This document shows, in pieces, positions 54,510 to 61,779 of a stretch of DNA of 64,000 nt. Source of the DNA: Actinomycetota bacterium (GTDB lineage Bacteria; Actinomycetota; Actinomycetes; Mycobacteriales; HKI-0501); assembly GCA_030840805.1 (NCBI GenBank), contig JAVEDU010000055.1:1-64000 (forward strand). The letters run 5' to 3'. The translations under genes and the position numbers were made by a program. A model generated the notes under the pieces. That model saw only the letters and a list, made by a program, of their open reading frames with translations. It did not search any database and was not told the DNA's origin. Within the stretch, counting starts at the first letter, position 1. Every line of letters starts with the position of its first letter.

Positions 54510-55656
54510 CCGACCGCTCCTCGGTACCGGCGCGGCGTCCGTCGGTGACCGCGATGGCGATCAGGACGGCGACGGCGACGAGAGCGGCCAGGGCCGGCGC
54601 GAGGAACAGGCCGAGGGCTCCGGCGACGACCAGCGCGGCGACGCCGACGGGCCGCGAGCGGGGCAGGTGGCCGACGGCTGCGTGCATGTACCAGCCCTGC
54701 GCGAGGAGGAACAGCGCCGGGCCACCGCAGAGCATGAGGACGGTCGCCACGTCCGCGCGACCGCCGGGGTCGGCGATGACCCGCTGGTCGCCGACGGCGA
54801 TCGCGATGAGCCCGGCGACCATGCCCATCAGGCTGTAGATGGCGTACCGGCCGGTGCGCGCGGGATCGTCGCTCTCGTCCAGCCCCCGCAGCGCGGCGTT
54901 CTCGGCGCGGCGGAAGTACAGCCACCACACCGCGACGGTGCCGACCAGGGCGACCGTGCCGGTGAAGAGGGTGGTGAGGCCGAGGGGCGCCTGGACGACC
55001 GCCGTCCCGGTGGTGACGACGGTCTCCCCGAGGGCGATCAGGAAGAACAGCCGGCACCGTTCCAGCAGATGGGAACCGGCGAAGGTGGCGCCGCGGGACT
55101 CGAGCCGGCGCCCCGGCAGCGGGTGCGCCGTCACGGTTCCGACGAGGTCGAGAACGGCGGCCGTCGCCCACAGCGCCAGCCGGGGCCCGTGGCTCGCGGC
55201 GGCGCCGGCGACCCACAGGGGTGAGGTGGCGACAACCCACACCAGCACCCGGCGGAAGTGATCGCGCATCACGTGTTCCAGGCCGGCCCGCAGCGCCCAC
55301 GCGGTCCGGCCGAGCTGGCTGACCAGGTAGGTGGCGACGAACAGCCACCCCGCCTCCCCGAAGGCCTCGCCGATCGCGGCGTTCATGAACAGTCCGAGGA
55401 CCATGACGGCCAGCAGCACCCAGCGCACCGGCGCCCGGTCCGGGTGGAGCAGGCTCGTCGTCCACGTGGTGTAGGACCACGACCCGAACACGGCCACGAA
55501 CAGCACCGCCGTCTCGGCGGCCCCGCTCCAGCTGGGGTGCTGGAGCAGGTGATGCGACAGCTGGCCGATCGCGAAGACGTAGACCAGGTCGAAGAACAGC
55601 TCGACCGGTGTGACGTCGTCCTCGTCCGGGTCGCGGGTGATCTCGCGCGACGTCAT
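54499..55656 (-). CDS. low temperature requirement protein A (LtrA family)
   Basis: 385 residues, about 11 spans. The family signature VTPVELFFDLVYVFAIGQLSHHLLQH is at 16-41 and the WWLYFRRAENAALRGLDES loop follows span 7. LtrA was named for cold growth in Listeria; the molecular activity is unknown. ATG at 55654-55656. Tail overlaps the short M23 gene by 11 bases in convergent orientation, so the two stop codons sit inside each other's frames. Confidence 0.93.
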   Translation of the reverse strand: MTSREITRDPDEDDVTPVELFFDLVYVFAIGQLSHHLLQHPSWSGAAETAVLFVAVFGSWSYTTWTTSLLHPDRAPVRWVLLAVMVLGLFMNAAIGEAFGEAGWLFVATYLVSQLGRTAWALRAGLEHVMRDHFRRVLVWVVATSPLWVAGAAASHGPRLALWATAAVLDLVGTVTAHPLPGRRLESRGATFAGSHLLERCRLFFLIALGETVVTTGTAVVQAPLGLTTLFTGTVALVGTVAVWWLYFRRAENAALRGLDESDDPARTGRYAIYSLMGMVAGLIAIAVGDQRVIADPGGRADVATVLMLCGGPALFLLAQGWYMHAAVGHLPRSRPVGVAALVVAGALGLFLAPALAALVAVAVLIAIAVTDGRRAGTEERSARA

Positions 55657-55956
55657 CGTGGTACTCCCGCGGGTCGGGCGGCGGGCCCGGTACGGCCCGA
55701 CCCGGCTCCCCGCCGTTCTACCGCAACGGCGACCCCGGCACCGGTCGAGCGGGCCGTGGGTCGACTGCACGGTGCCCTCCATCGGGTCGTCGTCGCGTCC
55801 CGCGTCGCCCGGCCGGCGGGGAGGGATCTGGGAATGCCCCCAGAAAGCTGGGTCGCCGGCTCCACCAGCGAGGCCGCGGTGACGCCCGGCGCGGCGCACG
55901 GGGCCGGGTACGGCCGGTTTTCGGCCCGCAGGCCTTGTCCGTCCCCCCGACGACCC
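55657..55956. other. 300-base divergent intergenic region
   Basis: Between LtrA and the lipoprotein gene. No coding content that I can support. It contains a CATGATCATG palindrome at the very right edge (55956-55965, overlapping the chosen start). No clear -10/-35 pairs are visible in this GC-rich stretch. Confidence 0.4.
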
Positions 55957-57459
55957 ATGATCATGTCGGTCATGGCTCGGCGGGAGGGCCTTGGCGACGC
56001 GGCTGCCGTATCTCGACGAGCGGCAGCCGCCGTGATGTGGATGGCCCTGATCACCCCGCTCCTCACCTCCTGTTCGGCCTCCACCCCGGCCTGTGACCGT
56101 GCCGCGTCCCTGCTGACGCGAGCGAGGCTGGCCGAGGCCGCCCAGATCTACGCGGAGGCGCAGCGGAACAAGGAGGGCGTCTGCGCCGACGACGGCCTCG
56201 CGAAGGTCGCCGACCGGCAGGCCGAGTCGCTGACCGCGGTCGCCCGGGGGCAGGCCGCCGAGAACGCGCGGGACGTCCGCGCCGCCGAGTCCGCGTACCG
56301 GGCCGCGCTGGCGCTGGACGCCGGGAGCGGCCGGGCCACGGCCGGCCTCGCGCGGGTGACCCGTCGGCCCACCGACCTCGGGCCGCACTGGGTGCGGGCG
56401 CAACGCCTGCACGACGAGGGATACGACACCGCGGCGCGCGCCGAGATCGTCGCGGTGCTGAAGGCCCACCCGGACGAGGTCGTGCCGGCCCGGCTGGCAC
56501 CGCTCGCGCGGACGAGCCCGAGGCCGTCCGCCGACACCACGCCCTCCGCCGCCACGACGGCCGATCCACCGGGCGGGGCGGCCCCGCCGCCGGCCGAACC
56601 GGCTTCCTGGCCGCTCGTCGCGCTGGCCGTCGCGCTGCTGGGCGCCGCCGGGCTGTATGTGCTGGCGCGCCGGGCCACCCGCAACCACGAGCAGCTCGCG
56701 ACGAGGATCGACGGGCTCCAGGCGGCCCTGGACCGGTCGGAGCGCCGACAGCGGCACCTGCGGGCACACCCGGATGCGGTGTTCCGGCGGCTGGAGGGGC
56801 TGGACCCGCGGTCGTCGCTCGTACTGGACGGCTACTACGCGCTGCCCGCGGACGATCCCGACGCGCGGGACGCCGCCCGCCTGGTGGACGTCGGGATCTT
56901 CTGGCTCCCCGCGGCCACGACCGCGCCCGGGGTCGGGGTCGGCACCCGGATGGGCCGGATGATCGTCGTCCGCGTGGTGCTGGAACCGCCGTCACTGGTC
57001 GAGGGCGGAGACGCGCTGCGGACGGCCTTCGACGACGCGACCACGCAGGACGTGTTCGCCCCGGCGTGGGAGCGGCGGACGGACTTCTGGACGACCCAGT
57101 TCACGGTCGACTTCGCGTTCGCCGCGGCCGGCCTCGGTGCCGTCCGGGAGCAGTGGCGGATGCTGCTGCTGGGCCGGCCCATCCGGGTCGTCGGGGCCCA
57201 CACGTCGGCACCGCTCGAGTCGGTGGACGTGATCGCGGATCTTGCCGTCCGGCTCCCCGCGCCGGGCGACACCGCGCCCCGGACTGTGCGGCGGCTGGTG
57301 CAGATCACCGGCCTGGTCGACGGGGAGTGCGCCGGGCGCCCGAGGCTGACGACCGCGTGCCTGAAGTCGCTGAGCGAGGACCGCGCCGTTGCCGCCGCCT
57401 CCCGGGTGATGGGCGAGGTGATCGAACGGTCGCTCGGGGAGATCGCCGAGCCGACCTGA
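55957..57459 (+). CDS. putative lipoprotein with TPR-like repeats and a membrane span
   Basis: 500 residues, no family recognised. Signal region MWMALITPLLTSC gives a lipobox (LTSC). Next come TPR-like helices (about 45-160, RLAEAAQIYAEAQRNKEG and AAESAYRAALALDAG), a Pro/Ala/Thr linker, a membrane span WPLVALAVALLGAAGLYVL (about 226-244), and an unrelated C-terminal domain of about 240 residues. The lipobox and later span imply an odd topology. ATG 55957, 55963 and 55972 are all possible starts; none has a good ribosome site. Confidence 0.65.
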   Translation: MIMSVMARREGLGDAAAVSRRAAAAVMWMALITPLLTSCSASTPACDRAASLLTRARLAEAAQIYAEAQRNKEGVCADDGLAKVADRQAESLTAVARGQAAENARDVRAAESAYRAALALDAGSGRATAGLARVTRRPTDLGPHWVRAQRLHDEGYDTAARAEIVAVLKAHPDEVVPARLAPLARTSPRPSADTTPSAATTADPPGGAAPPPAEPASWPLVALAVALLGAAGLYVLARRATRNHEQLATRIDGLQAALDRSERRQRHLRAHPDAVFRRLEGLDPRSSLVLDGYYALPADDPDARDAARLVDVGIFWLPAATTAPGVGVGTRMGRMIVVRVVLEPPSLVEGGDALRTAFDDATTQDVFAPAWERRTDFWTTQFTVDFAFAAAGLGAVREQWRMLLLGRPIRVVGAHTSAPLESVDVIADLAVRLPAPGDTAPRTVRRLVQITGLVDGECAGRPRLTTACLKSLSEDRAVAAASRVMGEVIERSLGEIAEPT

Positions 57460-57461
57460 AC

Positions 57462-57968
57462 TCAGCCGGCCGTGCCCGCGTCCTGTTCGGACAGCCACTG
57501 CTCGTGCCGGGCGAAGTGGGCCGGGTCCCGCACCACGAACACCCCGGACGCCTCCGCGAGCACCGACCCGCCCGGCGCCAGCAGCAGCTCACCGGAGAGG
57601 TACCAGCGTGAGCCCTCGCGACGGTCCACCCAGGACCGGGCCCGCAGCGGACGTTCCACCGGGACAGGCCGGCGATACCTGATGCTCAGCTCCGCCGTGA
57701 CGGCGAACTGTCCGTTGAGGATCGGCAGGTGCCCGAGCGCCTCGTCCATGACCGCGGCCGTCCAGCCGCCGTGGGCGACGGCCGGGCCACCCTCCTGGTC
57801 GCGGGGACACCTCAGATCGATCTCGACGGTGCCGTCGCCGAGCAGGCGTTCGCCGGTCAGTCCGAGCCGGCACCGGCCGAGGTCGCGGCAGCCGAAGCAG
57901 AGCCCGACGCCACCGTCGGACCGGGTCATGTGCGCGAAGAACGAGTCGGACAGCCGCTCAGCCGTCAC
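57462..57968 (-). CDS. PaaI-family hotdog thioesterase
   Basis: 168 residues. HGGWTAAVMDEALGH is the hotdog helix with the conserved HGG(x)3-5 D/E pattern of PaaI-type acyl-CoA thioesterases, followed by the beta strands LSIRYRRPVPVERPL and a C-terminal FVVRD. A Cys-rich beginning (LCFGCRDLGRC) could bind metal. GTG start at 57966-57968, 3 bases after the stop of the PPOX gene; cotranscription is likely. Substrate unknown. Confidence 0.85.
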   Translation of the reverse strand: MTAERLSDSFFAHMTRSDGGVGLCFGCRDLGRCRLGLTGERLLGDGTVEIDLRCPRDQEGGPAVAHGGWTAAVMDEALGHLPILNGQFAVTAELSIRYRRPVPVERPLRARSWVDRREGSRWYLSGELLLAPGGSVLAEASGVFVVRDPAHFARHEQWLSEQDAGTAG

Positions 57969-57971
57969 CCG

Positions 57972-58436
57972 TCAGCCCGCCGCGATCTTGCGGAAGTCCC
58001 AGCTGACGATCCGGTCCGGATCCAGTCGCAGCCAGGCGTGCCGGCCGTCGTGGGCGGGCTCGTCGAGGTTGAAGTACTTGCGGTAGAACAGCCTCTCCGG
58101 CTCCACCAGTTCCGCGAGCGGCTCACCGGCGCGGGGAGTCTCGCCGACGACGGTCACGCGGCCGCGCAGCTCGACGCCGCGCAGCTCGTCGTAGTCGTGG
58201 CCCGTGTCGACGAGTGCCGCGATGCTCGGGTCCCGGGTGAGGTCCGTCCACCGCTGGCTCCGCACCAGCGAGTACAGCCACAGCGCACCGCCGTGCCAGA
58301 CGAACCACAGCGGCGTCGCGTGTGGACCGTCGACGCCGACCGTGGCGATCCGGCAGGTCCGCTGTTCGGCGAGGAAGGCGTCCACCTCCGCGGGGGTCAT
58401 GGCGATCCGCCGGCCACGGTTCTGCTCGTACGTCAT
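57972..58436 (-). CDS. pyridoxamine 5'-phosphate oxidase-fold protein (PPOX class, FMN or F420)
   Basis: 154 residues with the split-barrel fold: MTPAEVDAFLAEQRTCRIATVGVDGPHATPLWFVWHGG (written only as its start, ending in PLWFVWH) and LVRSQRWTDLTRDPSIAALVDTG are typical of actinobacterial PPOX proteins that bind F420 or FMN. ATG at 58434-58436 has GAGGGG upstream; a start six codons earlier lacks one. Cofactor and substrate undetermined. Confidence 0.82.
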   Translation of the reverse strand: MTYEQNRGRRIAMTPAEVDAFLAEQRTCRIATVGVDGPHATPLWFVWHGGALWLYSLVRSQRWTDLTRDPSIAALVDTGHDYDELRGVELRGRVTVVGETPRAGEPLAELVEPERLFYRKYFNLDEPAHDGRHAWLRLDPDRIVSWDFRKIAAG

Positions 58437-58530
58437 CGGCACCCCTCGCGTCACGAGCCCGCAGCGTAACCAGCGGATCGCGCGCGACGACCGAGCGGGG
58501 CGTTCGCCCGCCGACCGGCGCGTCGACCCC

Positions 58531-59748
58531 TCAGCGGATGATCATGGGGTTCTTGTCGGACACTCCGGCGTGTCGCGGCAAGGATCCCATGATCGACGCC
58601 GAGGTGCCGGGTGACGCGGCGGCCGGCGGCACCCGGCCGAACATCTGGCAGACGGCGGTGTCGACGGTCAGCGCGAACAGTGCCGCGAGATCCTGGTCCG
58701 GCTGGGTCGGCAGCGCGACCACCGCGCCGCGCCGGCCCGCGCGGTCGGTGTACGCGAACGTCACGTAGCCGGGGATGCCCCCGTCGTGGCCCCACACGGT
58801 GCCGCAGGCCCGCCGCGCGGTGAACAGGCCCAGGCCGTACCCGAGGGTCGGCAGCACCGGCACGGTCGTCGTCATCTCGCGCAGCTGCGCGGGCCGCAGG
58901 AGCCGGCCGCCGAGCAGGGCGGCGTAGAAGCGGTGGAGGTCGTCCGTCGTGGAGACGATCGCGCCGGCGGCCCACGCCAGCGACGGTGCGAACGGCGTCA
59001 CGTCCACGTATCCGGCGCCGGTCAGCGCGGGCGGCGCGTACCCGTGCGCGTGGTACCCGGCGATGTCCGGGGCACCGACCGGGAAGTACGTGCCGCGCAG
59101 CCCGAGCGGGCGGAGGATCCGCTGCCGGACGAGCTGCTCCACGCTGCGACCGGTCGCGGCCTCGAGGATCAGGCCGGTGACGATGTAGTTCGTGTTCGAG
59201 TACCCCCAGCTCGTCCCGGGCGGGAACGTCGGCGGGTGCGCGGTCGCGACGGAGATCAGCTCACGGGGTGTGGCGGGACGCGTCGGGTCCTCGGTGACCC
59301 GCCGGAGGAATGCCGGGTCGTCGGTGTAGTCGAACAGCCCGCTGGTGTGCCCCAGCAGCATCCGCAGCGTGATCGCGTCGCCGTTCGGGACCAGGCCCGG
59401 CAACCGGCGCTCCACGGTGTCGTCCAGCCCCAGTCGCCCCGCACCGACGAGCTGGAGCGCGACCGTGGCGACGAAGGTCTTCGTCACGCTGCCGACCCGA
59501 AGGCGCGCCGCCGGGGTGAGCGGCTGTCGCGGGTCGAGCCGAGCGGCGCCGGCGGCAAGGCGCCAGGTGTGGTGCCCGTCGTCGACCCGGGCGAGGGCGC
59601 CGCTGGCCCCGTTCGCGACCAGGTCGTCCAGCAGGGCCTGCAACCGCGGGTTGCCGGGCTGCCGCGCGGTGACGGCAGCCGCGGGCGCGGGCGACACCGC
59701 CGCTGCCAGCAGGAGAACCAGGGCGGCGAGCGCGATTCGTACCCTCAT
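58531..59748 (-). CDS. exported serine hydrolase (beta-lactamase family / DD-peptidase type)
   Basis: 405 residues. Signal peptide (about 1-25), then a class C beta-lactamase-like fold: SxxK as SVTK (Ser87, Lys90), YxN as YSN in WGYSNTNYIVTGL, and the HxG variant HDG in VWGHDGGIPGY. Probably a peptidoglycan DD-peptidase or esterase in the envelope. ATG at 59746-59748 has AGGAAG upstream. The last 20 or so residues (from IMGSLPRHAGVS on) are coded by palindromic repeat copy 4 and have no counterpart in the family. Confidence 0.9.
   Translation of the reverse strand: MRVRIALAALVLLLAAAVSPAPAAAVTARQPGNPRLQALLDDLVANGASGALARVDDGHHTWRLAAGAARLDPRQPLTPAARLRVGSVTKTFVATVALQLVGAGRLGLDDTVERRLPGLVPNGDAITLRMLLGHTSGLFDYTDDPAFLRRVTEDPTRPATPRELISVATAHPPTFPPGTSWGYSNTNYIVTGLILEAATGRSVEQLVRQRILRPLGLRGTYFPVGAPDIAGYHAHGYAPPALTGAGYVDVTPFAPSLAWAAGAIVSTTDDLHRFYAALLGGRLLRPAQLREMTTTVPVLPTLGYGLGLFTARRACGTVWGHDGGIPGYVTFAYTDRAGRRGAVVALPTQPDQDLAALFALTVDTAVCQMFGRVPPAAASPGTSASIMGSLPRHAGVSDKNPMIIR
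58540..58594. repeat. 55-bp palindromic repeat, copy 4, inside the 3' end of a serine hydrolase gene
   Basis: Core GACACTCCGGCGTGTC (58559-58574), one base off the other three copies; outer arms GATCATGGG (58540-58548) and CCCATGATC (58586-58594) are exact complements. The most diverged copy. The serine hydrolase gene runs through it and stops 7 bases beyond the left arm, so the repeat supplies the gene's C-terminal codons. Confidence 0.8.
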
Positions 59749-59879
59749 GCACCGCTTCCTACCGGCCGTCGGTGGCGGGGGGGTGAAGATGTCCGATTTA
59801 CGTCGGTACCGTGTCGGCGGGCGGCGTGTCCGGCGGTGACGCGCACCGGGGCCTTGACGGCGGCGGCTCCTTTCGGGAA

Positions 59880-59901
59880 CATCTGAACACTTGTACAGAT
59901 G
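59880..59901. promoter_or_regulatory. ArsR/SmtB-type operator
   Basis: CATCTGAACA-CT-TGTACAGATG: 10-base arms with one mismatched pair around a 2-base centre, the geometry of 12-2-12 operators of ArsR/SmtB metal sensors. TTGACG (59854-59859) could be the -35, which places the operator over the -10. It lies 67 bases upstream of the arsR-family start. Confidence 0.75.
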
Positions 59902-59968
59902 ACCAGAAGTGGCGGGAGACGGCGGTGGCGGGCGCGGCGGCAACAATGGTGGGACGGAGGTGGGCACG

Positions 59969-60337
59969 GTGACCGATCTCGACGCGTGTGCGGTCCAGGT
60001 CGTGGACGCCGTGAAGGTGTCCGGCGCGCGCCGGGCCCTGCCCGGGGACCCGGAGCTGGGGAAGCTCACCGACCTGTTCCGGCTGCTCGGCGACCCGACC
60101 CGGGCGCGCATCCTGTACGCCCTGCTGGCCGCCGAGGAACTGTGCGTCTGCGACATCGCGGCCACCACGCACACCGCGGAGACCACGACCTCCCACGCGC
60201 TCCGGCTGCTGCGCACCGCCGGCGTCGTCTCGGCCCAGCGCGTCGGCCGGATGATGTACTACCGCCTCGCCGACGGCCACGTCCGGATGTTGCTCGAGCT
60301 CACCCGCGAGCACATCCGCGAGGACGGGGGCCGGTGA
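59969..60337 (+). CDS. ArsR/SmtB-family metal-sensing repressor
   Basis: 122 residues. Winged helix with ELCVCD (57-62) at the alpha3 metal-binding place and, near the C-terminus, Asp102, His104 and His115 in ADGHVRMLLELTREH, matching three of the four alpha5 zinc ligands of CzrA-type sensors; the fourth position is Glu118. Cys7 near the N-terminus could complete an alpha3N site. GTG at 59969 follows GGAGG; a longer Gly-rich frame is rejected. Coupled to the CDF exporter, so zinc, cadmium or cobalt sensing is likely. Confidence 0.92.
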   Translation: MTDLDACAVQVVDAVKVSGARRALPGDPELGKLTDLFRLLGDPTRARILYALLAAEELCVCDIAATTHTAETTTSHALRLLRTAGVVSAQRVGRMMYYRLADGHVRMLLELTREHIREDGGR

Positions 60338-61308
60338 CCATGCTCGGACACGGGCACTCCCACGGCGGTCACGAGCAGGGCGGTCACGAGCAGGGCGGCC
60401 ACGCCCACAACCTCGCCGGGACCGCGGCCGGTCGCGGCGCCGCCCGGCACCGGCCCCGGTTGGCGGCGGCGTTCGGGCTGGTCGTCGCGTTCCTCGTGGT
60501 GGAGCTGGTCACCGCGTGGTGGTCCGGCTCGCTGGCGCTGCTCTCCGACGCGGTGCACATGCTCACCGACGCCGCCGCGCTGGGGATGGCCCTTGTCGCG
60601 ACCCGGCTCGCCGACCGGCGGGACACCACGGGCCGCCGCACGTTCGGCTGGTACCGGGCGGAGGTGCTCGCCTCCCTCGCGGTCGCGGCCCTGATGCTCG
60701 TGACGGGTGTGTACGTCGTCGTCACCGCGATCGCGCGGATCGGCACCGCCGCCGAGGTGGCCTCGATCCCGATGCTCGTCGTCGCCGCGCTGGGCCTGGC
60801 CGTGAACGTGCTGAGCATGCTGCTGCTGCGCGCCGGGTCGACGGAGAGCCTGAGCGTGCGGGCCGCGTACCAGGAGGTCGTCGCCGACGCGGTGGGCTCG
60901 GTGGGCGTCCTGGTGGCCGCCGTGCTGATCGGCCTCACCGGTCAGGTCTGGATCGACACGGCCGCCGCGCTGGCCCTCGGGGCGTTCATCGCGCCCCGGG
61001 CGGTACGGCTGGGCCGGGACGCGCTGCACGTGCTGTTCGAGCACGCGCCCGCGGGGATGGACGTGGACGCGATCACGGCGGACCTCGCCGGGATCGAGGG
61101 CGTCTGCGACGTCCACGACCTGCACCTGTGGTCGCTGACCTCCGGGATGGACGTCGCCACCGTGCACCTCGTGACGGCCACCGGCGCCGACGCGCACGCG
61201 GTGCTCGACCGCGCCCGGGAACTGCTGCGCGGCCGCCACGGGATCGCGCACGCCACCCTGCAGGTCGAGCCGGTCACCCACACGGGGTGCCGGGAGATCG
61301 ACTGGTGA
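60334..61308 (+). CDS. cation diffusion facilitator metal exporter (CzcD/ZitB type)
   Basis: 324 residues, six spans. A His-rich N-terminus (HGHSHGGH... with GGHEQ twice, coded by 15-bp repeats at 60364-60408) can load metal. Transport-site pairs are His75/Asp79 in span 2 (HMLTD) and Glu181/Asp185 in span 5 (EVVAD), where many zinc carriers have His instead of Glu. GTG at 60334 overlaps the arsR stop as GTGA; ATG 60340 is the alternative. Exports divalent metal to the outside, under control of the adjacent sensor. Confidence 0.94.
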   Translation: MTMLGHGHSHGGHEQGGHEQGGHAHNLAGTAAGRGAARHRPRLAAAFGLVVAFLVVELVTAWWSGSLALLSDAVHMLTDAAALGMALVATRLADRRDTTGRRTFGWYRAEVLASLAVAALMLVTGVYVVVTAIARIGTAAEVASIPMLVVAALGLAVNVLSMLLLRAGSTESLSVRAAYQEVVADAVGSVGVLVAAVLIGLTGQVWIDTAAALALGAFIAPRAVRLGRDALHVLFEHAPAGMDVDAITADLAGIEGVCDVHDLHLWSLTSGMDVATVHLVTATGADAHAVLDRARELLRGRHGIAHATLQVEPVTHTGCREIDW

Positions 61309-61719
61309 TCAGTCGTCGTCGGTCAGGCCGTCCAGCAGCAGCGTGAGCCCGGCGCCCACCAGCCACACGTCCTTCGCGATGCCGGTGCCCTGCTGGGTCG
61401 GCTTCAGGCTCCCGGGCTCGTGCATGCCGGGGGTCTTCACGTAGAGCGCGACGAGCCCGGCGCCGAACGCCGTCAGCGCCAGCCCGGCCACGGCCGAGGG
61501 CACGAACGGCGCCATCAGCGCGACACCGAGGGCCAGCTCCCCCGCCGCGAGGTACTTGCCGAACTGCTCCGGCTCGATCTTCCCCAGCGGCGGGATCGCT
61601 CCGGCTGCCATCGCGTGCAGTCCCTTGGCCATCTCGGGGGTCAGGTCCCGCTTGGTCAGCCCGGAGTTCAGGATGAACCCGCCGATGGACCATCGCAGCG
61701 GGAGGTGGGACAGCTTCAT
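61309..61719 (-). CDS. DoxX-like membrane protein
   Basis: 136 residues with three or four spans. It begins LPLRWSIGGFILNSGLTK, which fits DoxX-family small membrane proteins, and has the EQFGKYLAAGELALGVALM block. Stop codon abuts that of the CDF gene in TGATCA. Function uncertain: DoxX relatives are linked to thiosulfate oxidation or to redox stress. ATG at 61717-61719. Confidence 0.8.
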   Translation of the reverse strand: MKLSHLPLRWSIGGFILNSGLTKRDLTPEMAKGLHAMAAGAIPPLGKIEPEQFGKYLAAGELALGVALMAPFVPSAVAGLALTAFGAGLVALYVKTPGMHEPGSLKPTQQGTGIAKDVWLVGAGLTLLLDGLTDDD

Positions 61720-61779
61720 GCGCGCTTCTCCTGACCGTGAGCCGTAGAGACATCCGGCTCGTACCCGGCCCCCCCGTGC

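Noticed and set aside
55950-55970. CCCATGATCATG before the lipoprotein gene as another palindrome copy
   Set aside because: Shares only the short CATGATC piece, which is itself palindromic and likely to occur by chance; no core.
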